A DNA stretch of 50,876 bases. Source: JAXMAR01 sp046350295 (GTDB lineage: Bacteria > Planctomycetota > Planctomycetia > Gemmatales > Gemmataceae). The position numbers and the translations under genes were made by a program. The DNA lies in NCBI GenBank assembly GCA_046350295.1, contig JAXMAR010000051.1, forward strand, positions 1 to 50,876, in the 5' to 3' direction. How positions within the stretch are numbered: position 1 is the stretch's first letter; each line of letters starts with the position of its first letter. This document shows, one piece after another, positions 42,258-50,876 of this stretch. A model generated the notes under the pieces. It saw only the letters and a list, made by a program, of their open reading frames with translations, did not search any database and was not told the origin of the DNA.

Positions 42258-44933
42258 ATGTTCGACTTTCAACACCGGCCGGGCCTCTTCTTCGTGTGGG
42301 CGACGCTCCTGCCGCTGGCATCCTTCGTCCTCCTCCTGCTCCTGGGGGCCGTGCGCAACTTCGCCCGCCGCTACCGGGCGGACAGCGCCGCCGCGGCCCA
42401 GGTTTTCGAGCTGAGCGGCGGCAATGCCCCCGGCAAGCTCGCTTTTTACCTCGCCACCGGCGCCATCGGCCTCGCCTTCGTCCTGAGCCTCGTCGGCTTC
42501 GTGGTGTATCTGAGCGATCACGCCGGCGAGCACGGCGGACACTCCCACGGCCACGCCCATGCGGCGGCGGACGACCACGGCCACGTGCACGCGCATGGCC
42601 ACGCGCATGACGCCAAGGACGAGCATGCGAAAAAAGAACAGAAGGCCGAAGCCGAGGCGGAAGGGCACAGCGAGGAAGAGCACAACCAACGCTGGGCCGG
42701 CGCCATCACCTGGGCCCAGGTGCTGCCTTCCTATTACCGCGAAAACCACCCCGAGCACGGCACCACGCTCAAGCTCGGCTTCTACGTCGACGGCCTCACC
42801 GCCATCATGTTCGTGATGGTGACGTTCATCGCCACCCTCATCCACATCTTCTCCTCGGGCTACATGGCGGAGGAATTGCAGCCGGTGGTCGAGGATCACG
42901 AAGTCCACACCGAGCACGGCCATCTGCACCGCCGGGGCCGCTTCGGCCGGTTCTACCTGTTCCTGTCGCTCTTCTGCTTCTCGATGCTCAACCTGGTGCT
43001 GGCAGACAACCTGTTCCAGGTCTTCGTGAGCTGGGAATTGGTCGGCGTCTGCTCCTACCTGCTCATCGGCTTCTACTACGAGCGGCGCAGCGCCTCCAAC
43101 GCCGCCAACAAGGCGTTCATCACCAACCGCATCGGCGACGCCGGCTTCATCATCGGCCTCTTGATCGTCTGGACCTACATCGGGAACTTCAACTTCCAGG
43201 AGATTTTCGAGCGCGTGCGGGCGCCGCACGAGGCGTTCGAGACCAACCTGCAATTCCAGTACGAGGGGCGGATTCTGCACGGAAACGCGACGGCGCCCGA
43301 TGAGGAAGGCCGCACGATCCGCGTGGCCGCCATCGGCGCGGCGCCGACCTGGGATTCGCAGGTCGTCCTCTTCCCGGACTACGAGAACCACGAGAAGATC
43401 CGGTCACGCGACTTCGTCGCCGCCCGCGACGAGGCGGGCAAGCGCTATTTACGCGTCACCGTCCCGACGCAAGTCGAAGAGGGCCGCTTCGGCAGCATGC
43501 CCTACTGGATGCTGGTCGCCGCCGGCCTGGGCATCTTCCTCGGCTGCGTCGGCAAGTCGGCCCAGTTCCCCCTGCACGTCTGGCTCCCGGACGCGATGGA
43601 GGGCCCCACGCCCGTCAGCGCCCTGATCCATGCCGCCACCATGGTCGCGGCCGGCGTCTACCTGGTCGGCCGCTGTTATCCGCTCTTCACGCCGGAGGTG
43701 CTGCTGACGATCGCCTACATCGGCGGCATCACGCTCTTCGTCGCCGCCACCATCGCCATCGTGATGACGGACATCAAAAAGGTGCTCGCCTACTCGACGG
43801 TGAGCCAGCTCGGCTACATGATGCTGGGCCTGGGCGTCGGCGGCTGGGCCGCGGGCCTGTTCCACCTGATCACGCACGCCTTCTTCAAGGCCCTCATGTT
43901 CCTCGCCTCGGGCAGCGTCATCTACGGCTGCCACCACGTGCAGGAAATGACGCGCATGGGCGGCCTCTACCCCAAGATGAAGATCACCGCCCTGACGATG
44001 CTGATGGGCGTCCTCGCCATCGCCGGCATCCCGCTCTTCAGCGGCTGGTACAGCAAGGACGCCATCCTCGCCTCGGCCATGGGCTTCGCCAACCTGAACC
44101 CGCAGCACTATCTGCTGTTCTTGCTGCCGCTCTTCACGGCGGGGATCACCACCTTCTACATGTTCCGCATGTGGTTCATGACCTTCGCCGGACCGCCGAA
44201 GGACAAGCACGTCTTCGAGCACGCCCACGAGTCGCCGCGCGTGATGACGACGCCGCTCATCATCCTGGCCGTCTTCGCAGTGTGCGTGGCCTGGCCGCGG
44301 CCGCACGTGGCCGAGGAGATCAAGGGCGGAACGGAGATCTTCGGCTGGCCGCTGTTGGACGCCGAGGCGAGCTGGCTCGAAGGCCAGCTCCATCATGCCC
44401 AGCCCGTCGGCGTCGAAGCCGACCATGCCGCCGAGCACCGGCTGGCCGAGGAAGTGCACAGCCTGGCCGGCAACCTCGCCCTCCTGTCGGTCGTCATCGG
44501 CTTCAGCTTCGCCTACCTGCTCTACTATCGCCGCGTGCTCGATCCGGCGGAGGCGCGGGCGCAGATGCCGGGCGTCTACAACTTCCTCCAGCACAAGTGG
44601 TACGTCGACGAGCTGTACAGCGCGATGGTGGTCCGGCCCGGGCTGGCGGCGGCCGGCTGGTGCCGCTTCTTCGATACGCGCGTGATCGACGGCTTCGTCA
44701 ACTGGCTGGGCCGCGCCAGCGTGGTGCTGTCACGCGTGGGCGGCCTGTTCGACAAGAGCATTGTCGACGGCGCGGTGAACCTGGTGGCCCGCGCCTGGTA
44801 CGGCATCGGCGCGGGCCTGCGCCGCTTCCAGACCGGTTACCTGCGCAGCTACATTCTGTTCCTGGTGCTGGCGGCGGTCGGCATCTGGGTGTTGTTGACG
44901 CTCTTCGCCGGCAGCGGCGCCGGAGCGCCGTAG
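42258..44933 (+). CDS. nuoL: NADH-quinone oxidoreductase subunit L with His-rich insertion
   Basis: The 891-aa protein carries the NuoL antiporter core (LFVSWELVGVCSYLLIGFYY, GKSAQFPLHVWLPDAMEGPTPVSALIHAATM, TSVSQLGYM-type, FHLITHAFFKALMFLASG) and the lateral C-terminal helix. It is over 200 aa longer than a usual NuoL (about 610-660). One extra segment (about residues 88-145) is rich in His, Asp and Glu (GEHGGHSHGHAHAAADDHGH...), and a second insertion of about 90 residues lies at 318-410 (YEGRILHGNATAPDEEG). The His block resembles metal-binding loops of zinc transporters. Its effect on the complex is unknown. Confidence 0.94.
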   Translation: MFDFQHRPGLFFVWATLLPLASFVLLLLLGAVRNFARRYRADSAAAAQVFELSGGNAPGKLAFYLATGAIGLAFVLSLVGFVVYLSDHAGEHGGHSHGHAHAAADDHGHVHAHGHAHDAKDEHAKKEQKAEAEAEGHSEEEHNQRWAGAITWAQVLPSYYRENHPEHGTTLKLGFYVDGLTAIMFVMVTFIATLIHIFSSGYMAEELQPVVEDHEVHTEHGHLHRRGRFGRFYLFLSLFCFSMLNLVLADNLFQVFVSWELVGVCSYLLIGFYYERRSASNAANKAFITNRIGDAGFIIGLLIVWTYIGNFNFQEIFERVRAPHEAFETNLQFQYEGRILHGNATAPDEEGRTIRVAAIGAAPTWDSQVVLFPDYENHEKIRSRDFVAARDEAGKRYLRVTVPTQVEEGRFGSMPYWMLVAAGLGIFLGCVGKSAQFPLHVWLPDAMEGPTPVSALIHAATMVAAGVYLVGRCYPLFTPEVLLTIAYIGGITLFVAATIAIVMTDIKKVLAYSTVSQLGYMMLGLGVGGWAAGLFHLITHAFFKALMFLASGSVIYGCHHVQEMTRMGGLYPKMKITALTMLMGVLAIAGIPLFSGWYSKDAILASAMGFANLNPQHYLLFLLPLFTAGITTFYMFRMWFMTFAGPPKDKHVFEHAHESPRVMTTPLIILAVFAVCVAWPRPHVAEEIKGGTEIFGWPLLDAEASWLEGQLHHAQPVGVEADHAAEHRLAEEVHSLAGNLALLSVVIGFSFAYLLYYRRVLDPAEARAQMPGVYNFLQHKWYVDELYSAMVVRPGLAAAGWCRFFDTRVIDGFVNWLGRASVVLSRVGGLFDKSIVDGAVNLVARAWYGIGAGLRRFQTGYLRSYILFLVLAAVGIWVLLTLFAGSGAGAP

Positions 44934-45018
44934 TCCTCGCTGTTTAGCCCCGGTTCGCGGAACCGGGCGGACGTCGTCCCTTGACCGAGACTTGGCGGAG
45001 CCTGAGGAAAGCTGAGCC

Positions 45019-47259
45019 ATGCCTGAACAAGACCTGCTGCTGATGACGCTGTGCATCTTCCTGCCCAGCTTCTTTGCCCTCGTGCTCCTCTTCTTCCCCA
45101 AGGGCTCGGAAGAGTACATGCGCTGGTGGTCCCTCCTGGGAACATCGGTGACGCTCGTTATCAGCCTCATCCTGCTGATCGACTACCTCGCCTTTCTCGA
45201 CGCCAATCCGAGCGGAAAGGGGGACCAGGCCACGCTCCGGCCCAGCGAGCAGACGACCATTTATTCCCGAGCGGACCGGACGAAGATCCCCGAGAAGTTC
45301 GGCAAGCCGCGCGACGGGACCGACCTGATTTCCAGCGTCCCGTGGATCTCGCGCTTCAACATCGACTATTACCTCGGCATCGACGGCATCAGCATGCCGC
45401 TCATCCTGCTCACGACCGTGCTGTTCTTCCTGTCGATGATCGCCAGCTGGAACATCGAGAAATACGTCAAAGGCTATTGCGTCCTGTTCCTGGTGCTGGA
45501 GACGGGCGTGATAGGCAGCTTCGTCGCGCTCGATTTCTTCCTCTTCTACATCTTCTGGGAAGTGATGCTGTTGCCGATGTACTTCCTCATCGGCATCTGG
45601 GGCGGCCCGCGCCGGGAATACGCCGCAATCAAGTTCTTCCTCTATACGCTCTTCGGCTCCGTGTTCATCCTGATCGCCCTCCTGGGCTTCTACTTCACCG
45701 ACGTGCGTGACTTCGTCGATCAGCGCGTCGTCCTCGCCAAGGCCGTCGCGGAGCCCGTACGCAGAGAGGGGAGCGGCGGCCGCAGCGCCCTGCGCGAGAC
45801 GGAAATCCACACGTTCGACCTGACGACGCTCCACAAGGTCGGGGTCGAGGCGCAGCGCATCCTGAACGGCGGCAAGGACAACATGCGCGACAAGGCGGCC
45901 GCCGAGCTCAAGGCGGCCAAGGAGGCGTTCGACAAGGCCAAGGCGGAGAAGGACGCGGCCGAGAAAGCCGCGGCGCCATTCAAGACGAAGATGGACGCCC
46001 TCGCCGACCGGGTGAACGCCTTGACCCCGCCGGCCCCGCCGGACATGGGGATGGGGAAGGCGCCGGCCCCGAAGGGAGGCGACGGCAAGGGCAAGGGTGA
46101 GAAAGGCAAGGGGGACAAGGGCAAGGGGGACAAAGGCAAAGCGGATAAGGGCAAAGGCGACGGAGGCGGCAGCAAGGCGGACAAGAACGCCGCCCTGATC
46201 GCCCAGCTCAAGGCCGAGTACGCTGAGCTGGAAGAGAAAGCCGAGGTCAAGGACGCCCGCGTCAAGGAGGATCAGTTCAACGTCGCGCAGTTCTCGTTGC
46301 AAGAGGCCGAGGGTAAGGTGCGCCGGCTCGACCAGGCGTTCTTCCAGCCCTGGTTCCAGTACACGATGTTCCTGTTCCTGCTGGTCGGCTTCGCCATCAA
46401 GGTGCCGGTCTTCCCGTTCCACACGTGGTTGCCCGACGCCCACGTCGAGGCGCCGACGCCGATCAGCATGATCCTGGCGGGCATCCTCCTGAAGCTCGGC
46501 GGCTACGGCATCATCCGCATCGCCTATCCGATCTGTCCCTGGGCGGCGGAGCACCTGGCGCTGACCGTCGCCTCCTTCGGCATGATCAACATCGTCTACG
46601 GCGCCTTCGCCGCCATGGCCCAGACCGACTTCAAGAAGCTGGTCGCGTACAGCTCGGTCAGTCACATGGGCTACGTCCTCCTCGGGATCGCCGTCTGGTC
46701 CGCCACCGGGTCCAACTCCTGGTCCTGGGGCATGAACGGCGCCATGTACCAGATGATCGGGCACGGCATCAGCTCGGCCGGCATGTTCTTCTGCGTCGGC
46801 GTCATCTACGACCGGGCCCACCACCGCAACCTCGACAACTTCCGCGGCCTCTATGAGCCGATGCCCCTCTACAGCGGCATCAGCGCGGTGATCTTCTTCG
46901 CGGCGCTGGGGCTACCGGGCCTGTGCGGCTTCGTCGGCGAATTCATGGTCGTGCTGTCGACGTGGAACTTCGCGCCGATCGAGGCTCCGTACGTCGGCCG
47001 GATCTTCGCGGTCCTGGCCGCCCTCACGGTCGTCATCACCGCGGCCTACATCCTCTGGACGCTCCAGCGCGTCTTCATGGGGACGAATCCGGCGTACAAG
47101 GATTATCCGGACATCAGCGTCCGCGAGCTGCTCGTGATCGTGCCGCTCGTGATCCTGTGCGTCCTGTTCGGCGTGGCGCCGTTCCTGATCCTCAACTGGA
47201 TGGAACCGCACGTGACCTACCTGATCGACAACCTGGTGCAGTTCAGCGGCAGATACTAG
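45019..47259 (+). CDS. nuoM: NADH-quinone oxidoreductase subunit M with Lys/Gly-rich coiled-coil insertion
   Basis: The 746-aa protein has the NuoM antiporter core (YLGIDGISMPLILLTTVLFFLS, FFLFYIFWEVMLLPMYFLIG, AIKVPVFPFHTWLPDAHVEAPT, YSSVSHMGYVLLG). Normal NuoM is about 500 aa. The excess is a soluble insertion of about 200 residues (about 237-437) between two core helices. It has a charged coiled-coil part (AAAELKAAKEAFDKAKAEKDAA), a Pro-rich linker (PAPPDMGMGKAPAPK) and repeats of KGKGDKGKGD type, then another charged helix. Its role is unknown. nuoN does not follow; the next gene is unrelated. Confidence 0.94.
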   Translation: MPEQDLLLMTLCIFLPSFFALVLLFFPKGSEEYMRWWSLLGTSVTLVISLILLIDYLAFLDANPSGKGDQATLRPSEQTTIYSRADRTKIPEKFGKPRDGTDLISSVPWISRFNIDYYLGIDGISMPLILLTTVLFFLSMIASWNIEKYVKGYCVLFLVLETGVIGSFVALDFFLFYIFWEVMLLPMYFLIGIWGGPRREYAAIKFFLYTLFGSVFILIALLGFYFTDVRDFVDQRVVLAKAVAEPVRREGSGGRSALRETEIHTFDLTTLHKVGVEAQRILNGGKDNMRDKAAAELKAAKEAFDKAKAEKDAAEKAAAPFKTKMDALADRVNALTPPAPPDMGMGKAPAPKGGDGKGKGEKGKGDKGKGDKGKADKGKGDGGGSKADKNAALIAQLKAEYAELEEKAEVKDARVKEDQFNVAQFSLQEAEGKVRRLDQAFFQPWFQYTMFLFLLVGFAIKVPVFPFHTWLPDAHVEAPTPISMILAGILLKLGGYGIIRIAYPICPWAAEHLALTVASFGMINIVYGAFAAMAQTDFKKLVAYSSVSHMGYVLLGIAVWSATGSNSWSWGMNGAMYQMIGHGISSAGMFFCVGVIYDRAHHRNLDNFRGLYEPMPLYSGISAVIFFAALGLPGLCGFVGEFMVVLSTWNFAPIEAPYVGRIFAVLAALTVVITAAYILWTLQRVFMGTNPAYKDYPDISVRELLVIVPLVILCVLFGVAPFLILNWMEPHVTYLIDNLVQFSGRY

Positions 47260-47382
47260 CCGAGGGAATGAGCGCGGATCGCACCACCGATAGTCTGGAT
47301 TCTTTTTAATCTCGAGAGTGATCTTGCTAAAGTCTTTGAATCGTTCTCTCCTCCCTGATGTAACAACGCGGAGACACATCCC

Positions 47383-50300
47383 ATGTTCGCGTGGCTTCCC
47401 AACGCTTGGCGGCGTCTGATTCGGTTGCACGGCAACGCGCTGGCAGAGAGAACATCGAGCCCCACCAAGCGGCGCTTTCGTCCGTGCCTAGAGGGGCTCG
47501 AGGACAGGCTCACCCCGGCGCCCGTCGCCGTCGCGGACGTCTACAGCTTCGTCCATGACCGCTCCGCGAACGTCAGCGCGGCCAACGGCGTTCTCGGCAA
47601 CGACAGCGACCCGGGCAACGCGCCGCTTACCGCGGTCCTTGTGACGCCACCCAGCAATTCCTACGTGATGCTCAACTCTGACGGGTCCTTCACCGTCTCC
47701 CCTGGTTACCATTTCGTGGGTGACGACAGCTTCACCTACCAGGCGTTCAACGGCACGGACTATAGCGACCCCGCCACGGTCACGCTTCACGTCACGAACC
47801 AAACGCCGACCGTAAGCGGCAAGAGCTACACTGGTCTTCATGACCAGACCATCAATGTCGGCGCCCCCGGCGTGCTCGACGGGGCAGCGGATGGGGATGG
47901 CGACACGATCTCTCCGCAAATCGTCGCCTATCCGAGTCACGGTTACGCATTTGTGGATGCCGACGGCAGCCTGACCTATGAGCCGTCGCCAGGGTACGTC
48001 GGTCAAGATTCCTTCAGCTTCGCTGCCAGCGATGGAGTGTCGCAGAGCGCGCCCGCCACGGTGAATATCACGATTACCGACGCCGCTCCCACAGCCCAGG
48101 GCACGAATCTGATCGTGCGGGAAGGCCATACCGCAACTATCGATCTCAACACGCTGACGTCCGATCCCGATTGGGATGGTTTGACCTTCACCATCACGCA
48201 ATGGCCCACGTACGGATACCTGTCCTACAACTCGCAGACGGACGAGTACGATTACATCGCGCCGTCCGACTTCGATGGGACGGATAGCTTCACGTTCAAA
48301 GCGAATGACAGCGCTCTGGACAGCAACGTCGCCACAGTGTCGATTGCGGTTCACGGTACCAATACCGCCCCGGTCGCGTCCGATGGCGGTTTTTCCGGAA
48401 CACATGACAATCCAATTGCCATCGACTTGGTCGCGCTTGGGACGGACGCCGACAACGACTTTCTCACCTCGACCGTTGTCACGCAACCGAGCCACGGCGT
48501 AGTCGTTGACGACGGCGGCGGTCCCCAGTACATCCCGGACGAAGGCTTCACCGGCACGGATTCCTTCACCTTCAAACTGAACGACGACACGGATGACAGC
48601 AACGTCGCGACCGTCACGCTTACCATCACGAACGTCGCGCCGACCACGACCGATTTCGGGCCGGTGAACGTCGCCGCGAACGGGAGCGTCGTCCCTGTCC
48701 CCCGTCAGTTTGCCGGAAACGCCTCCGACCCAGACGGGGACGTTTTGCGCGTCGCCGTCATCGACCAGCCCGCGCACGGGCTACTGATGGCCAACGATGA
48801 CGGCACGTTCAACTACACCCCCGACACCGATTACGTGGGTTCGGACGCCTTCACCTACGTGCTCTCCGACGGCGTCGCCAACAGCAACGTCGGCACGGTG
48901 CTGCTGAACGTCGTGAGCGACACGGTCGCCGTGAACGATCTCTATTTCAATGCGGTCGCCGCGCAGGCGTATGAGTTGTCGCCGACGGAGTTGGTCACCC
49001 ACGTTAGCGCCGCGACGCAGGATGCTCCTATGCTGACGCAAGTCGCAGGCGTGTCGATCCCCACCGCCGGCGAGACGTCGGTGGGGCTTTCCTCCGGGTC
49101 CGTGGTGACGCTGCGCGACGACGGCTCCGTGCAATACCTGCCCGCGCCCGGCGTTCTCGGCGAAGAGGACTTCACCTTCGCGGTGAGCCTGGGGGGGGGC
49201 GTGCGAAACGCGACGGTACATATGCTGGTCAGGCAAGTGGCGCCGGAGACGCCCCGCCTCGGGGCGCCTGTCTCGGGCGCGACGCTCAGTCAAGTGTTGG
49301 TCACGTCGTTCAACGCCTGGATGGACATTCGCGGCGCCACGGCCGACGACGACGCCATTTCACTAGACCGGATAAATGACCCGATGAATGGCCTCATCGC
49401 TTCGCGCGCCTTAAGCGTCGACCAAGCTGCGGCGGTCGCGGTGCTCAAGTCCTTGGTCCTGCAAGACCCAGCCCATCTGCTTCAAGCGGGTGACTATGGC
49501 GATCTTTTCGGCGCTGGCGCCTTGATCAACCAGCGGCTAACTCGAAGCGGACTCGCACAATTCGCTGCCGCGCTCACGAGCCCAACGAGTCTCAGTCATG
49601 CTCGCGCCCGCCGTCTCGAGTTGACCTTTCAATGGATGGTGCGTCGTCTTTCATTGAACGTCGCTGCCGACGCGATCTTCCCGGCGGACAACAACACCGC
49701 TTGGCGGACCGTCCAGCAGGGACAAATCGGAGATTGCTCCTTCCTGTCCGCCTTAATCGGCCTTGCGCGGACGAATTTCGCCGCCATCCGCGGTCGAATA
49801 AGCCGCGTCGCTCCGGCCATTGCTGGTGGTCCGCGACGGTATCAGGCGACTTTTTTCAATGCGGGGGCTGCGGTCAATGTCACTATTGACGAGCCTACCT
49901 ACACCGAGCGGGCGCTCTACGCAAACACCACCAATGGGGCACTCTGGGTTTCGATCATGGAGAAGGCGTATGTTACCCAGTGGCCGCCCGACACGGCTGC
50001 CCGGTACGCCGGCTCTTTGTACGACGTCGCGGCGAACGGAGAACGGGGTGACCGCGCCATCGCGCGAGTGACGGGGAGAGCGACCGCGCTAATAGACCCG
50101 CTAGGTCTCAGGCGTCCAGCGTTCTGGGCGAGCATGCTAGAGCAAGCCAACCCGTCGGGAATGGGAAACCCAGGGAAGGTCGTCGTGGTTAGTTCCAAGC
50201 CGACGGCCGATATGCCAGTGGACTTTCGCGGGATCTTTCCTCCAACGCATGCCTTTTCCGTCGTGGCATTTGACGGGATAACGGGTCGCGTTACATTGAG

Positions 50301-50397
50301 GAACCCGTGGAGTATTGGTGGAGCATTTGGGGAGCAATTCCAGCTTCCGTTCGACGAGTTCCGCGAATTGTTTCTGACCGTCTCCGTGCAACTCTAA
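47383..50397 (+). CDS. Large secreted tandem-Ig/cadherin-like protein with C-terminal calpain-type protease domain
   Basis: The 1004-aa product starts at ATG 47383 with GGAGA upstream. The N-terminus has FRPCLEGLEDRLTPAPVA, the motif I associate with large exported planctomycete proteins. About six Ig/cadherin-like repeats of about 100 residues follow (PTVSGKSYTGLHDQ, APVASDGGFSGTHDNP, each with DSFTFKxNDxxxDS NVATVxxxI). The C-terminal part is a calpain-like cysteine protease: Cys785 in QGQIGDCSFLSAL, His956 in FPPTHAFSVVAFDG and Asn974 in LRNPWSIGG; LWVSIMEKAYV is also typical. All three catalytic residues are present. No Ca-binding loops (PEF) are seen. It may process proteins outside the cell. 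Confidence 0.9.
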   Translation: MFAWLPNAWRRLIRLHGNALAERTSSPTKRRFRPCLEGLEDRLTPAPVAVADVYSFVHDRSANVSAANGVLGNDSDPGNAPLTAVLVTPPSNSYVMLNSDGSFTVSPGYHFVGDDSFTYQAFNGTDYSDPATVTLHVTNQTPTVSGKSYTGLHDQTINVGAPGVLDGAADGDGDTISPQIVAYPSHGYAFVDADGSLTYEPSPGYVGQDSFSFAASDGVSQSAPATVNITITDAAPTAQGTNLIVREGHTATIDLNTLTSDPDWDGLTFTITQWPTYGYLSYNSQTDEYDYIAPSDFDGTDSFTFKANDSALDSNVATVSIAVHGTNTAPVASDGGFSGTHDNPIAIDLVALGTDADNDFLTSTVVTQPSHGVVVDDGGGPQYIPDEGFTGTDSFTFKLNDDTDDSNVATVTLTITNVAPTTTDFGPVNVAANGSVVPVPRQFAGNASDPDGDVLRVAVIDQPAHGLLMANDDGTFNYTPDTDYVGSDAFTYVLSDGVANSNVGTVLLNVVSDTVAVNDLYFNAVAAQAYELSPTELVTHVSAATQDAPMLTQVAGVSIPTAGETSVGLSSGSVVTLRDDGSVQYLPAPGVLGEEDFTFAVSLGGGVRNATVHMLVRQVAPETPRLGAPVSGATLSQVLVTSFNAWMDIRGATADDDAISLDRINDPMNGLIASRALSVDQAAAVAVLKSLVLQDPAHLLQAGDYGDLFGAGALINQRLTRSGLAQFAAALTSPTSLSHARARRLELTFQWMVRRLSLNVAADAIFPADNNTAWRTVQQGQIGDCSFLSALIGLARTNFAAIRGRISRVAPAIAGGPRRYQATFFNAGAAVNVTIDEPTYTERALYANTTNGALWVSIMEKAYVTQWPPDTAARYAGSLYDVAANGERGDRAIARVTGRATALIDPLGLRRPAFWASMLEQANPSGMGNPGKVVVVSSKPTADMPVDFRGIFPPTHAFSVVAFDGITGRVTLRNPWSIGGAFGEQFQLPFDEFRELFLTVSVQL

Positions 50398-50467
50398 GGA
50401 TCAAGGAAGAACCTTGCGAAAGGCGTCAAGATATTGTTCTCAGGCAAATCGTTGAAAGGATGGCGAT

Positions 50468-50876
50468 ATGTTTTGCCTCGCCTTCATGCTGATTCAGATC
50501 ACAGCACCGATTGAGCGTCCGCCGATCGATCTGGAAAGATCGGTTTGGGCGCATTCTTTCTGCCTAAGCCCGGAAGGCGCGAAGCTCGCGCTGGTCGGAT
50601 ACCTTCGCGAAGGCAACTGGGCGGTCTGGGGCGTCGCCGACAAAAAGCTCTGTGCGTCTGGAAGGATGAAGGTAGTAGGCGCCCACGCGGTGGTTTTCTC
50701 CAAGAACGGGAAGGAATTGGTGGTTGGAGGGGATGCTCTCATTGACGCAGGCGTGTTGCGCGCCGAGCTGCGGATCCTGGATGTGGAGAGCGGCAGGGAA
50801 CTCGCGGCGCTGGATGGGCACAGGGCCTCAGTGACGCAACTCGCCGTGCTTCCAGGTGGAAAACATTTAGTGTCGC
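50468..50876 (+). CDS. WD40-repeat-like protein (5' part, cut by window edge)
   Basis: The frame starts at ATG 50468, with AAGGA upstream, and stays open to the window end (136 codons). It contains WD40-type strands: SFCLSPEGAKLALVGYLREGNWAVW, AVVFSKNGKELVVGGD and LRILDVESGRELAALDGH then ASVTQLAVLPGGKHLVS, with 'GH' and 'D' turns about 40 residues apart. This suggests a beta-propeller. Its length and any further domain are unknown because it runs off the end. Confidence 0.7.
   Translation, partial: MFCLAFMLIQITAPIERPPIDLERSVWAHSFCLSPEGAKLALVGYLREGNWAVWGVADKKLCASGRMKVVGAHAVVFSKNGKELVVGGDALIDAGVLRAELRILDVESGRELAALDGHRASVTQLAVLPGGKHLVS

Noticed and set aside
44944..46824. 626-codon minus-strand open frame opposite nuoM
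   Set aside because: Composition is Asp/Gly/Val-rich antisense shadow; nuoM core motifs are clear on the plus strand.

Overview
The window is GC-rich bacterial DNA that reads as a planctomycete, most likely a Gemmataceae-type genome. This rests on four features: a bacterial formylmethanofuran (C1) gene cluster, a DUF1501 protein with a Tat-like N-terminus, a very large secreted protein whose N-terminus carries the 'CLEGLEDRLTP' type motif, and a Pkn-type kinase with a huge ectodomain. No rRNA, tRNA or CRISPR array was recognised.

Layout. 0.2-7 kb: DEDDh exonuclease, an inverted-repeat (REP/MITE-like) element, an NtrC-type sigma54 activator, a glycine-zipper stress-type protein, pabB, a badly decayed secreted-protein gene and a class I/II aminotransferase. 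7-12.7 kb: hypothetical secreted or membrane proteins, a TPR protein with a string of small overlapping genes, and a PAP2 phosphatase. 12.7-16.7 kb: Ser/Thr kinase behind a clear sigma70-type promoter. 16.8-18.5 kb: CHC2 zinc-finger remnant, an immunity-like gene and a Suppressor-of-fused gene joined by ATGA overlaps. 18.9-21.1 kb: recQ broken by one missing base. 21.3-21.9 kb: antitoxin/PIN pair.

22-27.2 kb (minus strand): a formylmethanofuran dehydrogenase cluster transcribed fmdD - 52-aa ORF - fmdB - [DUF433 antitoxin + PIN-like toxin] - fmdA - fmdC. fmdB contains an in-frame TGA exactly where archaeal FwdB has its metal-ligand Cys (or Sec). It is followed by a perfect 7-bp GC hairpin with an AGUU loop, in the place expected for a bacterial SECIS element. 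I therefore read fmdB as one selenoprotein gene, not two broken ORFs. This is the most interesting observation in the window.

27.3-39.7 kb: UDP-glucuronate decarboxylase, an orphan DUF1501 gene, a second REP-like element, a frameshifted PIN toxin with antitoxin, a Kelch protein, an alpha/beta hydrolase, a secreted (GNx)n/(FNIGGG)n repeat protein with a strong terminator, a CPBP protease, a metallophosphoesterase, a Gln-rich secreted protein, a possible toxin/immunity pair and a broken zinc-ribbon gene. 39.9-47.3 kb: nuoH-J-K-L-M, tightly coupled, with large soluble insertions in NuoJ, NuoL (His-rich) and NuoM (Lys/Gly-rich coiled coil); nuoI and nuoN are absent from their usual places. 47.4-50.9 kb: a tandem-Ig/cadherin-like protein ending in a calpain-type protease domain, then the start of a WD40-like gene cut by the window edge.

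Several genes carry single-base indels in short homopolymers (recQ, CHC2, PIN). These may be assembly errors or real decay, and they should be kept in mind when reading any 'pseudogene' call.
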